From the NCBI RefSeq assembly GCF_017985075.1, contig NZ_JAGNYF010000007.1:1-60047 (forward strand): a stretch of DNA of 60,047 nt, read 5' to 3'. A model generated the notes under the pieces. It saw nothing but the letters and a program-made list of their open reading frames with translations. It had not been told where the DNA came from and did not search any database. Origin of the DNA: Flavobacterium sp. (lineage in GTDB: Bacteria > Bacteroidota > Bacteroidia > Flavobacteriales > Flavobacteriaceae). The translations under genes and the position numbers were made by a program. This document shows positions 1-9,947 of this stretch, piece after piece. Every line of letters starts with the position of its first letter. Position 1 is the stretch's first letter.

Positions 1-401
1 ATTGGGTACCCGATATTATTCATGTTCATGGTTGGATGGCGTCTTTGTTGCCTGTATATTTAAAGCATTATTATAAAGATGAAGGTATTTTTGAAGACAC
101 AAAAATTATCACGTCTATTTATGCTACAGATTTTGAAGGAATGCTTGATGCAGAATTAATTACTAAGTTAGCATATGATAATTTACCTGAGGCTGCTATT
201 TCTAAGTACAAAGAACCTGTTTTTACTAATTTAATGAAGGCAACAATTGATCATTCAGATGCTATAATAATAGCTTCAGAAGGCGTGTCTGCAGATTTAA
301 CAAAATATATAGAAACTTCAAAAAAACCTTTTTTACCTTTCACCCCGAAAGAATCGTTTAAAGAAACATATTTAGAGTTTTTAAAAAATAAAGTACAATA
401 A
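1..401 (+). CDS. Glycogen/starch synthase-like GT5 domain protein (3' part only)
   Basis: The gene runs in from before the window; the first whole codon is at base 3 and the reading frame opens with WVPDIIHVHGWMASLLPVYL, a typical GT5 glycogen-synthase catalytic-domain segment (HxHGWM). Only about 132 residues are visible. The protein stops soon after this N-terminal-type domain, with no C-terminal GT1 half, so it looks like the stand-alone ADP-glucose-synthase-like domain common in Flavobacteriia rather than a full glycogen synthase. Whether it is catalytic is uncertain. It lies 2 bases upstream of a DUF4270 lipoprotein and then glmS, probably one transcript. An internal ATG at 36 is not the true start, because the homologous domain extends upstream of it. 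Confidence 0.82.
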   Translation, partial: WVPDIIHVHGWMASLLPVYLKHYYKDEGIFEDTKIITSIYATDFEGMLDAELITKLAYDNLPEAAISKYKEPVFTNLMKATIDHSDAIIIASEGVSADLTKYIETSKKPFLPFTPKESFKETYLEFLKNKVQ

Positions 402-403
402 AA

Positions 404-2203
404 ATGAGAAAACAGCTAACCATATTATTTTTAGTTTTTTCAATGGTATTTATTTCTTGTGATCAAGATTTTAATACTATTGGATCAGATTTAGTGGGTG
501 ACGAACATTTTGATTTCAGTACACATGAAGCACAATTGAAAGCGTATTCTGTCAAAACAGAAGAAGTGCAAACCAATAATTTGCCAATAAATCCCTTAGG
601 GATTTATAATAACCCATACTTTGGAGTTACGAAAGCAAATTTTGTTTCTCAAGTTTCGTTAGCAGCAGCTCAGCCTAAATTTGGAACGAATGTGCAAGTA
701 GAAAACGCGATTTTGTATGTGCCTTATTTTAGTACAGTGGAATCTACGAATACCGATGGTTCTAAAGTATATGCTTTGAATTCAGTTTATGGTACAAACA
801 AAGAAAGTAAAATGAAATTGAGTGTGTACGAAAACGGATATTATTTACATTCATATAACCCATTAGATAATTCTCAAACAGCCCAACGCTATTTTTCTGA
901 CGGCTCTGCAAATGGTACTTCAATTAATTTTGAGAATCTAAAAAGAGGAAATGATGGTAATGGAAACTCTGTACAAAACGGAACACGCTTAAATGATAGT
1001 CCAAATACAGCAGAAAACGATCAGTTCTTTTTTAATAAAGCAGAAATTATTGTTTATAAAACAAAATTCAATACCACAACAGGTATTTTGGAATATGTAG
1101 ATGCAAATGATGTAGTATTAGCCAATCAAAATGATGCTTCATTACGAGTAGTTAAGGAACGTTTAGCGCCGGGTATATATCTAACTTTAAATAAAGCTTT
1201 TTTTAAGAAAAGAATATTAGAAGCTGGAAGCGCAAACCTAATTAACAACAATGAATTTAAACAATATTTTAAAGGATTGTATTTTAAAATGGAACAACTT
1301 CCAGGAGAAGAAGGTGCTATGGCCATGATTAATTTTTCAAACGCAAAGGTAAATATAAATTATAGCTCTGTAGAAGATGGTGCTGCCACAGGAACTGCAG
1401 CAACTTCTAAAACAGCTGTGCTAAATTTAGGTGTAAATTCTGGTGCAAATTCAGTTTCTTTACAAGATTATTCTTATTCTGGAGTATACAATACTGGATT
1501 GTCTGCTTCAAATCAAGTAACAGGGCAGAATTCTAATTTATTTTTGAAAGGTGGAAAAGGTTCTGTAGTGTACATAGATGTTTTTGGCGATACAGATGTT
1601 AAGCAATTAGTGAATGGAGTTTTCGTTGCTGGTGCAAATCAAGTGCCAGATGAGTTAGAAGAATTACGATTAAAAGGCTGGTTAATTAATGAAGCGTATT
1701 TAGAGTGCTATATAGATAAAACAGCAATGGCAGGCGCCAATCAATTAGAAGCGGAAAGGTTGTATTTATTTGATGCTACGAATCAAAAGCCTTTAGTAGA
1801 TTATACTTTTGATGCTACCACAAGTTCAAATACAAAATACAATAAATTAATTTTTGGCGGAATTATTGAACGTGACGATACTGCTAACAAAAAAGGAATT
1901 AAATATAAAATTAGAATCACACAACATATTAATAATCTAATTAATAGTACGGATACTAATTTAAATAAAAACGTAAGATTAGGTCTTACCGTTACTGAAA
2001 ATATTGCGTATTCTAATAATTATTATTATAAATCGCCACGTAGTTTGAATAATACTATAATGGGAACAAATGATGCTGTTGAATATTTTCCTGTAGCTTC
2101 AATTATGGAGCAACAAGGTGTTGTGCTTCACGGTACAAATCCTAGCCCTGCAGACGCATCTAAAAAATTGAAATTAGTTATACATTATACAAAACCAAAT
2201 TAA
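404..2203 (+). CDS. DUF4270 domain-containing lipoprotein
   Basis: A 599-residue predicted outer-membrane or periplasmic lipoprotein. The N-terminus has a short basic start, a hydrophobic stretch and a lipobox ending VFISCDQD, so Cys19 should be lipidated. The rest is soluble, rich in Asn, Thr and beta-type sequence, and matches the pattern of DUF4270 proteins, a Bacteroidota family of unknown function (IGSDLVGDEHFD near the mature N-terminus, LKAYSVKTEEVQTNNL after it). It starts 2 bases after the glycogen-synthase-like gene and ends 12 bases before glmS, so it is probably co-transcribed with both. The neighbours hint at an envelope or polysaccharide role, but that is inference. Confidence 0.85.
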   Translation: MRKQLTILFLVFSMVFISCDQDFNTIGSDLVGDEHFDFSTHEAQLKAYSVKTEEVQTNNLPINPLGIYNNPYFGVTKANFVSQVSLAAAQPKFGTNVQVENAILYVPYFSTVESTNTDGSKVYALNSVYGTNKESKMKLSVYENGYYLHSYNPLDNSQTAQRYFSDGSANGTSINFENLKRGNDGNGNSVQNGTRLNDSPNTAENDQFFFNKAEIIVYKTKFNTTTGILEYVDANDVVLANQNDASLRVVKERLAPGIYLTLNKAFFKKRILEAGSANLINNNEFKQYFKGLYFKMEQLPGEEGAMAMINFSNAKVNINYSSVEDGAATGTAATSKTAVLNLGVNSGANSVSLQDYSYSGVYNTGLSASNQVTGQNSNLFLKGGKGSVVYIDVFGDTDVKQLVNGVFVAGANQVPDELEELRLKGWLINEAYLECYIDKTAMAGANQLEAERLYLFDATNQKPLVDYTFDATTSSNTKYNKLIFGGIIERDDTANKKGIKYKIRITQHINNLINSTDTNLNKNVRLGLTVTENIAYSNNYYYKSPRSLNNTIMGTNDAVEYFPVASIMEQQGVVLHGTNPSPADASKKLKLVIHYTKPN

Positions 2204-2215
2204 ACCCTTATATAT

Positions 2216-4063
2216 ATGTGTGGAATCGTAGGTTATATTGGTCATAGAGAAGCTTATCCAATAATTATTAAAGGATTAAAAAGATTAGAATATCGAGGTT
2301 ACGATAGTGCTGGTTTAGTTTTATATGACGGAAAAAATTTAAAACTTTGTAAAACTAAAGGGAAAGTTTCCGATTTAGAAGAAAAAGTTGCAAAAGAAAT
2401 AACTACTGACGGACATATAGGTTTTGGGCATACACGTTGGGCGACTCACGGAGTACCAAATGATGTAAATTCACACCCTCATTTTTCAAATTCCGGGAAA
2501 TTAGCCATTGTGCACAACGGAATCATTGAAAATTATGAACCGTTAAAAAAAGAATTAATTAAAAGAGGCTATGTTTTTCATTCTGATACGGATACCGAAG
2601 TTTTAATTAATTTAATTGAAGACGTTCAGAAAACAGACAATTTAAAATTAGGAAAAGCTGTGCAAGTAGCTTTAAATCAAGTTGTCGGTGCTTATGCAAT
2701 TGTAGTATTTGATGTAAACAAGCCAGACGAAATTGTTTGTGCGCGTTTAGGTTCTCCATTAGCAATTGGTATTGGTGAAGACGAATATTTTGTGGCTTCA
2801 GATGCTTCGCCTTTTATTGAATTTACCTCAAATGCTATTTATTTAGAAGATGAAGAAATGGCTATTATTCGTTTGAAAAAACCAATGAAAGTTCGTAAAA
2901 TTAAAGACGATTCTTTAGTAGACCCTTATGTTCAAGAATTACAAATGAACTTAGAGCAAATTGAAAAAGGAGGTTACGAACATTTCATGTTAAAAGAAAT
3001 ATACGAACAACCAAATGTAATTAAAGATACTTACAGAGGAAGATTATTAGCAAACAAAGGCATTATTCAAATGTCGGGTGTGGAAGATAATTTAGAAAAA
3101 TTTACCAATGCCAAACGTATTTTAATTATTGCATGTGGCACGTCATGGCACGCCGGTTTGGTTGCCGAATATATAATTGAAGAATTTGCAAGAATACCAG
3201 TTGAGGTGGAATATGCTTCAGAATTTAGATATAGAAATCCGATTATCAATAAAGACGATGTGGTAATTGCTATTTCTCAATCAGGAGAAACAGCCGATAC
3301 TTTAGCGGCTATAAAATTAGCCAAAGAAAACGGGGCTTTTGTTTTTGGAGTTTGTAACGTTGTAGGTTCTTCTATTTCAAGAGAAACTCACGCAGGAGCT
3401 TATACACACGCGGGTCCAGAAATTGGAGTAGCTTCTACCAAAGCATTTACTACTCAAATTACAATTCTAACCCTTTTAGCGTTACGTTTAGCTAAAGCAA
3501 AAGGAACTATGAATCATTCGGATTACCAACGTTATTTGTTAGAATTAGAAATGATTCCTGAAAAAGTAAAAGAAGCGTTGCAAACAAATGATGTGGCTTT
3601 TGAAATTGCTAAAATTTATAAAGATGTACCAAATGCTTTATATTTAGGAAGAGGATTTAACTTTCCTGTAGCATTAGAAGGCGCTTTAAAATTAAAAGAA
3701 ATATCTTACATTCACGCTGAAGGCTATCCAGCTGCGGAAATGAAACACGGACCAATTGCTTTAATTGACGAACAAATGCCAGTGATAGTTATTGCTCCAA
3801 ATAAAGGGCATTACGACAAAGTGGTAAGTAATATCCAAGAAATCAAATCAAGAAGCGGAAAAATTATTGCGGTTGTAACGAAAGGCGATACGCAAGTAAA
3901 AGCTTTAGCAGATCACGTAATTGAAATTCCAGAAACTTCGGAAGCTTTAACACCGTTACTAACTACAATACCTTTGCAATTATTATCCTATCACATTGCA
4001 GTATTAAGAGGTTGTAATGTGGATCAGCCAAGAAATTTAGCAAAATCAGTTACAGTAGAATAA
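2216..4063 (+). CDS. glmS: Glutamine--fructose-6-phosphate aminotransferase (isomerizing)
   Basis: Makes glucosamine-6-phosphate from fructose-6-phosphate and glutamine, the first step to UDP-GlcNAc for peptidoglycan and LPS. The 615-residue protein begins MCGIVGYIG, so Cys2 becomes the N-terminal nucleophile of the class II glutaminase domain (about residues 1-220; HTRWATHG and HNGIIENY visible). Two SIS sugar-phosphate isomerase domains follow (about 290-430 and 460-600), with ISQSGETADT and the conserved C-terminus LAKSVTVE. The gene begins 12 bases after the DUF4270 gene, too close for a glmS ribozyme, and none is seen. A strong hairpin terminator follows at once. Length and motifs are normal. 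Confidence 0.98.
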   Translation: MCGIVGYIGHREAYPIIIKGLKRLEYRGYDSAGLVLYDGKNLKLCKTKGKVSDLEEKVAKEITTDGHIGFGHTRWATHGVPNDVNSHPHFSNSGKLAIVHNGIIENYEPLKKELIKRGYVFHSDTDTEVLINLIEDVQKTDNLKLGKAVQVALNQVVGAYAIVVFDVNKPDEIVCARLGSPLAIGIGEDEYFVASDASPFIEFTSNAIYLEDEEMAIIRLKKPMKVRKIKDDSLVDPYVQELQMNLEQIEKGGYEHFMLKEIYEQPNVIKDTYRGRLLANKGIIQMSGVEDNLEKFTNAKRILIIACGTSWHAGLVAEYIIEEFARIPVEVEYASEFRYRNPIINKDDVVIAISQSGETADTLAAIKLAKENGAFVFGVCNVVGSSISRETHAGAYTHAGPEIGVASTKAFTTQITILTLLALRLAKAKGTMNHSDYQRYLLELEMIPEKVKEALQTNDVAFEIAKIYKDVPNALYLGRGFNFPVALEGALKLKEISYIHAEGYPAAEMKHGPIALIDEQMPVIVIAPNKGHYDKVVSNIQEIKSRSGKIIAVVTKGDTQVKALADHVIEIPETSEALTPLLTTIPLQLLSYHIAVLRGCNVDQPRNLAKSVTVE

Positions 4064-4065
4064 AT

Positions 4066-4098
4066 AAAAAAGCGAAATAATCACTATTTCGCTTTTTT
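4066..4098 (+). terminator. Intrinsic terminator after glmS (first copy of a duplicated hairpin)
   Basis: A perfect 14-base stem (4066-4079 with 4085-4098) closes the 5-base loop ATCAC. The core is AGCGAAATA and the descending arm ends in a T run. It starts 2 bases after the glmS stop. The same 33 bases recur exactly at 7860-7892. Confidence 0.9.
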
Positions 4099-4251
4099 AT
4101 TAAAGTTTTTTAGTTTTAACTCAAGGAACATAATAATAAAATTCTATTACCATACAATTAAAATAACTACTGATTTCTTTTAAATTAGTAATGATTAAAA
4201 CCCTGTTTCGCTAATAATATGATTTTTTAGAATAAAAAACTTGTTTATTGT

Positions 4252-4282
4252 TTGTAAGTGATTAAAAATCAATATATATTTG
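4252..4282 (+). promoter_or_regulatory. Bacteroidota-type promoter for the T9SS-secreted protein
   Basis: TTG at 4252-4254 and TATATTTG at 4275-4282 are separated by 20 bases, matching the Bacteroidota TTG / TAnnTTTG consensus. The -7 element ends 21 bases before the ATG at 4304, giving a short leader. This also argues against the upstream in-frame TTG at 4280, which lies within the -7 element. Confidence 0.6.
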
Positions 4283-4303
4283 AAAATTATAAATCAACCA
4301 ACC

Positions 4304-7300
4304 ATGAAAAAACAACTACTTTTAAGTTTTTTTGCATTATTTTTCGGAACACTATTAACATATGCACAAACATCACCAGTTTGTGGAGGAACGTTTACTG
4401 ATCCTGAAGGTGCAACTACAAATTATACAGATAATAGTGATTATACAGTAACTATTTATCCAAATAATCCTGGAGATTTTGTTACAGTAAGTTTTACTTC
4501 TTTCGAAACAGAAGCCAATTACGACGGTCTTTATATTTATAATGGAAACTCTATCAATGCGCCACAAATTTCAAGTGCAAATCCAGCAGGAAATATTCCT
4601 GGAGGATTACCAGGTGCTTTCTGGGGAACTAATAGTCCTGGATACATAACTTCTTCAAGTTCTGATGGTTCATTAACTTTCAGATTTAGAAGCGATAGCA
4701 CTTATAATCTACCAGGTTGGATTGCTAATGTAGCTTGTGGTCCTGTGACGACTTGTTTACCGCCAACATCGATAATTACATCTACAGTAACTTCAAATAC
4801 AGTTACATTAGCATGGACTGAAAATAGTTCTGCAACTCAATGGGAAGTAATTGTTCAACCATCATCTATGGCTTCGCCAACTTCAACTTCGACAGGTGTT
4901 TTGACAACTACAAATCCTTTCACATCTTCAGGATTATTACCTGCAACATCTTATAAAGCATATGTAAGAACAATTTGCTCAGCTACAGGTACTACTAATT
5001 GGACTTCATCCTCAATTTTTACCACACCAACATGTTCAGTTCCAACTCTAGTTACTATAAATAGTACTAGTCCAACAAGTGTAGCAGTGTCTTGGGCCGC
5101 AAATAACGCAGCAACTCAATGGGAAGTAATTGTTCAACCATGGTCTATGACTGCGCCAACAGCAACTTCAACAGGTGTTTTGACAACTACCAATCCCTAT
5201 ATAGCTTCAGGGTTAATATCTGGAACAACTTATAAAGCGTTCGTAAGAACAATTTGCTCAGCTACAAGTTCTAGTAATTGGTCTTTATACTCAATTTTTA
5301 CAACATCCACATGTTCAGTTCCCACTTCAATTTCTACAAATGGCATTAGCGCAACAAGCGCAATACTAACATGGGCTGTTGGTTCAGCAACCCAATGGGA
5401 AGCACTCGTTTTATTGGCTAATGAAGCGGCACCAACAAGTACATCTGTAGGAATACTAGTAAATCAAAATACTTATACAGCATCTGGTTTAATAACTGGA
5501 ATTGATTACAAATTTTATATAAGAAGAATTTGCGGTGTTAGTGCTAAAAGTAACTGGACAACAGGTTATGCTTTTACTCCCCATATATCTTTACCTCCTT
5601 TAGTTACTAATACAACAACGTATACAAACCAGCAATTAGTAACGAATGTTTTAGTAAATAATCCATGTATCACTATTTCAAATGTAACTTCTAGTACAGG
5701 TATTAATTTTGGTTCAACTAATGGTATTGGATATTTTACAAATACCAACCCAACTTTCCCGTTATCATCTGGAATTGTACTTTCTACTGGTAATGTAAAT
5801 AATGTACCTGGTCCAAATACATCCATTTTAAGCGAAGGTGCTAATGGTTGGTCAGGTGATTTACAGCTTGAAAATATAATTTTAGCGGCTACAGGAGCAG
5901 CTATGAATTCAAAAAATGCAACAAAACTTGAATTTGATTTTACAAGTTTGAATGAGTTTATGAGTTTTAATTTCTTATTTGCTTCCGATGAATATGGTAC
6001 TTATCAATGTGCTTATGCAGATGCCTTTGCTTTTTTACTAACTGATTTAGTGTCAGGGGTTACCACAAATTTAGCAGTTGTACCCGGAACAACAGCACCA
6101 GTTTCAGTAGTTACTATAAGAGATGCATTATATAATAATAGTTGTATTTCCGTAAATCCTGGTTTTTTTGACACTTATTTTTCTGGAGCTACTAATTATG
6201 CTTCAGCAACAAATTTTAATGGGCAAACTGCTGAAATGACCGCTTCATCAGCTATTATTCCTAATCACCCTTATCATATTAAATTAGTTGTGGCTGATAG
6301 AAGTGATACTGCTTTTGATTCTGCTGTATTTATTAAAGCAGGAAGTTTTACAACTGGTCCGCCAGAATGTTCAGACAAAATAAATCTTATTGCATATGTT
6401 GATGTAAATAATAATGGAATTAAAGATAGCGGTGAAGTTAATTTTACCTATGGATCATTTGTTTCACAACAAAATAATGCTGGACCAATAAGTAATATAT
6501 CTTCTCCTTTTGGAACGTATACCGTTTATGATTCAAATCCAATTAATACGTATGATTTTAGTTATACATTAAGTTCAGAATATGCACCATATTATTCTGC
6601 TGGTACAACTAATTATAATGATGTAAGCATAACATTAGGAAGTGGAACACAAACATTATATTTCCCAATAACTCTTGTGTCTGGTTATAATGATGTAGCT
6701 GTTTCAATAGTTTCAATTTCTCCACCAAGACCGGGATTTAACTACACCAATAAAATTGTTTATAGAAATTTAGGTATAGCAACAACAAGTGGACAAGTTT
6801 CATTTACTAAAGACGCTAACGCAACAATAACTTCTGTATCACAACCTGGAATTGTGAGTAACGCAACTGGATTTACTTATGATTTTGCAAATCTAAATCC
6901 ATATGAAACTCGATTTATAAATGTTACAATGAGTGTTCCAGCAATACCTATTGTGAATATAAATAATGTTTTGACAAATAATGCTACAGTTTCCGCTCCA
7001 TCTGGAGATATTAATTTATCCAATAATGCTTTTTCAAATTCTCAAATTGTTGTTGCTTCTTATGATCCAAATGATAAAATGGAGTCGCATGGTGATAAAA
7101 TTCAATACAATCAGTTTACCGCTAACGATTATTTATATTATACTATTCGTTTCCAAAATGAAGGAACTGCAAATGCTTTGAGTGTCAAAATTGAAGATAT
7201 ATTAGATACGAAATTAGATGAAACGAGTATACAAATGATTAGCGCAAGTCATGGTTACGTAATGGAAAGAATTAACAACCAAATCATTTGGAAGTTTGAT

Positions 7301-7747
7301 TACATTAATTTACCTCCAGCACTTTCAAATGAGGAATTGAGTAAAGGTTATGTGTGCTTTAAAATAAAACTAAAACCAGGTTTTGCAATTGGAGATATTA
7401 TACCAAACACTGCAAACATTTATTTTGATACAAATCCTGCCATTGTAACAAATACGTTTAACACTCAGTTTGTTTCTGCTTTAGGAAACTTAGCATTTGA
7501 AACAAGTAATTTTTTATTGGTTCCAAATCCTGCTTCAAATTTTGTTCAAGTTTATTTGCAAAATAATTCTGAAAGTATTAAATCAATTGTAATTTATGAT
7601 ATTTTAGGAAAAAAAGTTAAAGAAATAAATGAAGTAAACTCTAGAGAATTACAAATAAATACGTCTGATTTATCGAAAGGATTGTATATGGTTGAAATTA
7701 CTTCCGATACTTTAATAAAACAAATTAAAAAATTAGTAATTAATTAA
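4304..7747 (+). CDS. Large secreted adhesin-like protein with Fn3-like repeats, choice-of-anchor L and T9SS type A sorting domains
   Basis: A 1147-residue exported protein. Start chosen at ATG 4304 because MKKQLLLSFFALFFGTLLTYAQ is a clean signal peptide; the longer frame begins at a TTG inside the promoter. In order: a CUB-like beta domain (about residues 25-150), three fibronectin-III-like units of about 93 residues (about 153-430; TQWEVIVQP repeats), a choice-of-anchor L-type domain (about 430-685), a beta region, a DUF7619-like segment beginning YDPNDKM (about 920-1050), and a C-terminal T9SS type A sorting domain (about 1070-1147; LVPNPASNFVQVY, then GLYMVEI). It is therefore probably moved across the outer membrane by the type IX system and anchored or released at the surface. 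The repeats suggest binding to polymer or cells; no catalytic motif was seen. Monocistronic, with its own promoter and terminator. Confidence 0.85.
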   Translation: MKKQLLLSFFALFFGTLLTYAQTSPVCGGTFTDPEGATTNYTDNSDYTVTIYPNNPGDFVTVSFTSFETEANYDGLYIYNGNSINAPQISSANPAGNIPGGLPGAFWGTNSPGYITSSSSDGSLTFRFRSDSTYNLPGWIANVACGPVTTCLPPTSIITSTVTSNTVTLAWTENSSATQWEVIVQPSSMASPTSTSTGVLTTTNPFTSSGLLPATSYKAYVRTICSATGTTNWTSSSIFTTPTCSVPTLVTINSTSPTSVAVSWAANNAATQWEVIVQPWSMTAPTATSTGVLTTTNPYIASGLISGTTYKAFVRTICSATSSSNWSLYSIFTTSTCSVPTSISTNGISATSAILTWAVGSATQWEALVLLANEAAPTSTSVGILVNQNTYTASGLITGIDYKFYIRRICGVSAKSNWTTGYAFTPHISLPPLVTNTTTYTNQQLVTNVLVNNPCITISNVTSSTGINFGSTNGIGYFTNTNPTFPLSSGIVLSTGNVNNVPGPNTSILSEGANGWSGDLQLENIILAATGAAMNSKNATKLEFDFTSLNEFMSFNFLFASDEYGTYQCAYADAFAFLLTDLVSGVTTNLAVVPGTTAPVSVVTIRDALYNNSCISVNPGFFDTYFSGATNYASATNFNGQTAEMTASSAIIPNHPYHIKLVVADRSDTAFDSAVFIKAGSFTTGPPECSDKINLIAYVDVNNNGIKDSGEVNFTYGSFVSQQNNAGPISNISSPFGTYTVYDSNPINTYDFSYTLSSEYAPYYSAGTTNYNDVSITLGSGTQTLYFPITLVSGYNDVAVSIVSISPPRPGFNYTNKIVYRNLGIATTSGQVSFTKDANATITSVSQPGIVSNATGFTYDFANLNPYETRFINVTMSVPAIPIVNINNVLTNNATVSAPSGDINLSNNAFSNSQIVVASYDPNDKMESHGDKIQYNQFTANDYLYYTIRFQNEGTANALSVKIEDILDTKLDETSIQMISASHGYVMERINNQIIWKFDYINLPPALSNEELSKGYVCFKIKLKPGFAIGDIIPNTANIYFDTNPAIVTNTFNTQFVSALGNLAFETSNFLLVPNPASNFVQVYLQNNSESIKSIVIYDILGKKVKEINEVNSRELQINTSDLSKGLYMVEITSDTLIKQIKKLVIN

Positions 7748-7751
7748 ATTC

Positions 7752-7784
7752 AAACCCGATTCAAAAAACGAATCGGGTTTTTTT
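7752..7784 (+). terminator. Intrinsic terminator after the T9SS protein gene
   Basis: An 11-base stem (7752-7762, AAACCCGATTC, with 7770-7780) closes a 7-base loop and is followed by TTTT. It begins 5 bases after the stop codon. Confidence 0.85.
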
Positions 7785-7859
7785 AAAATTTATTTTGAGT
7801 AGAATCAATTTCAATTAAAATCTTGATTAAAAATATAAAATCAAAAATGTGAATAACAC

Positions 7860-7895
7860 AAAAAAGCGAAATAATCACTATTTCGCTTTTTTTTT
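7860..7895. terminator. Second, identical copy of the glmS terminator hairpin
   Basis: Bases 7860-7892 repeat 4066-4098 exactly: 14-base stem, loop ATCAC, core AGCGAAATA, then a longer T run to 7895. No gene ends directly before it, because the T9SS gene already has its own terminator at 7752. It lies about 25 bases before the atpD promoter. It could insulate atpD, or be a leftover of a duplication. Confidence 0.8.
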
Positions 7896-7916
7896 GAAAA
7901 AAAGTCAAAAAATATA

Positions 7917-7948
7917 TTGCATAATTGCATCTAAAAAAACTATCTTTG
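7917..7948 (+). promoter_or_regulatory. Promoter of atpDC
   Basis: TTG at 7917-7919, 21-base spacer, then TATCTTTG at 7941-7948, a good fit to the Bacteroidota consensus. The -7 element lies 60 bases upstream of the atpD ATG. Confidence 0.7.
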
Positions 7949-8005
7949 CACTCTGAAAAAAGTATGTTTTTTTCAATAATAAATAGCTATTAAATAAATA
8001 CATAA

Positions 8006-9520
<1,515 letters not shown>

Positions 9521-9537
9521 TTAATTAGACAATTATC

Positions 9538-9580
9538 AATTAATAGTTGACAATTAATTATCCATTGTCAATTATTAATT
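9538..9580. repeat. Strong AT-rich hairpin between atpD and atpC
   Basis: Bases 9538-9554 (AATTAATAGTTGACAAT) pair with 9564-9580 over 17 positions with one mismatch, around the 9-base loop TAATTATCC. More CAATTA/TAATTG units fill the rest of the 75-base spacer 9521-9595. There is no T run, so it is not a classical terminator. It may be an mRNA stability or translation-control element, or a dispersed repeat. Confidence 0.6.
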
Positions 9581-9595
9581 ATCAATTATAAAAGT

Positions 9596-9877
9596 ATGAT
9601 TTTAGAAATAGTATCACCAGAAGCCACTTTATTTTCAGGAGAAGTAACATCTGTTTCTGTTCCAGGAATTAATGGCGAGTTTCAAATGTTAAACAATCAC
9701 GCGGCGGTAGTTTCCATTTTACAAAAAGGAAATGTAAAAATCAGTGCAGCAAGTTTTAATATTGATAAAAACAACGAAGCAAAATTTACAAAAGTAAATG
9801 AGCAAACGTATTGGTTAGCCATTCAATCTGGTACTATAGAGATGAATAACAATAAAGTAATTGTTTTAGCAGACTAA
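9596..9877 (+). CDS. atpC: F1F0 ATP synthase subunit epsilon (short form)
   Basis: Central-stalk subunit of F1 that couples rotation and regulates ATP hydrolysis. The 93-residue protein carries the N-terminal beta-sandwich (LEIVSPEATLFSGEV, PGINGEFQMLNNHA) and ends at LAD, so it lacks the C-terminal helical hairpin that gives epsilon its inhibitory function in E. coli. Short epsilons of this size are common in Bacteroidota. It follows atpD after a 75-base AT-rich hairpin spacer and ends just before a good terminator. Confidence 0.95.
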   Translation: MILEIVSPEATLFSGEVTSVSVPGINGEFQMLNNHAAVVSILQKGNVKISAASFNIDKNNEAKFTKVNEQTYWLAIQSGTIEMNNNKVIVLAD

Positions 9878-9900
9878 ATCCGTTATTTATTAAAATAACA

Positions 9901-9936
9901 ATCCCGATAAGTGTTTTCTTATCGGGATTTTTTTTA
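9901..9936 (+). terminator. Intrinsic terminator after atpC
   Basis: A perfect 11-base stem (9901-9911, ATCCCGATAAG, with 9918-9928), a 6-base loop, then a run of eight T. Confidence 0.92.
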
Positions 9937-9947
9937 TTTTTACATAT

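Noticed and set aside
2204-2215. A possible glmS ribozyme upstream of glmS
   Set aside because: Only 12 bases separate the DUF4270 stop and the glmS ATG, far too few for a ribozyme.
7860-7895. A small RNA gene ending at the second copy of the hairpin
   Set aside because: The spacer 7785-7860 shows no promoter-like TAnnTTTG of good spacing, so there is no positive support for a transcript.
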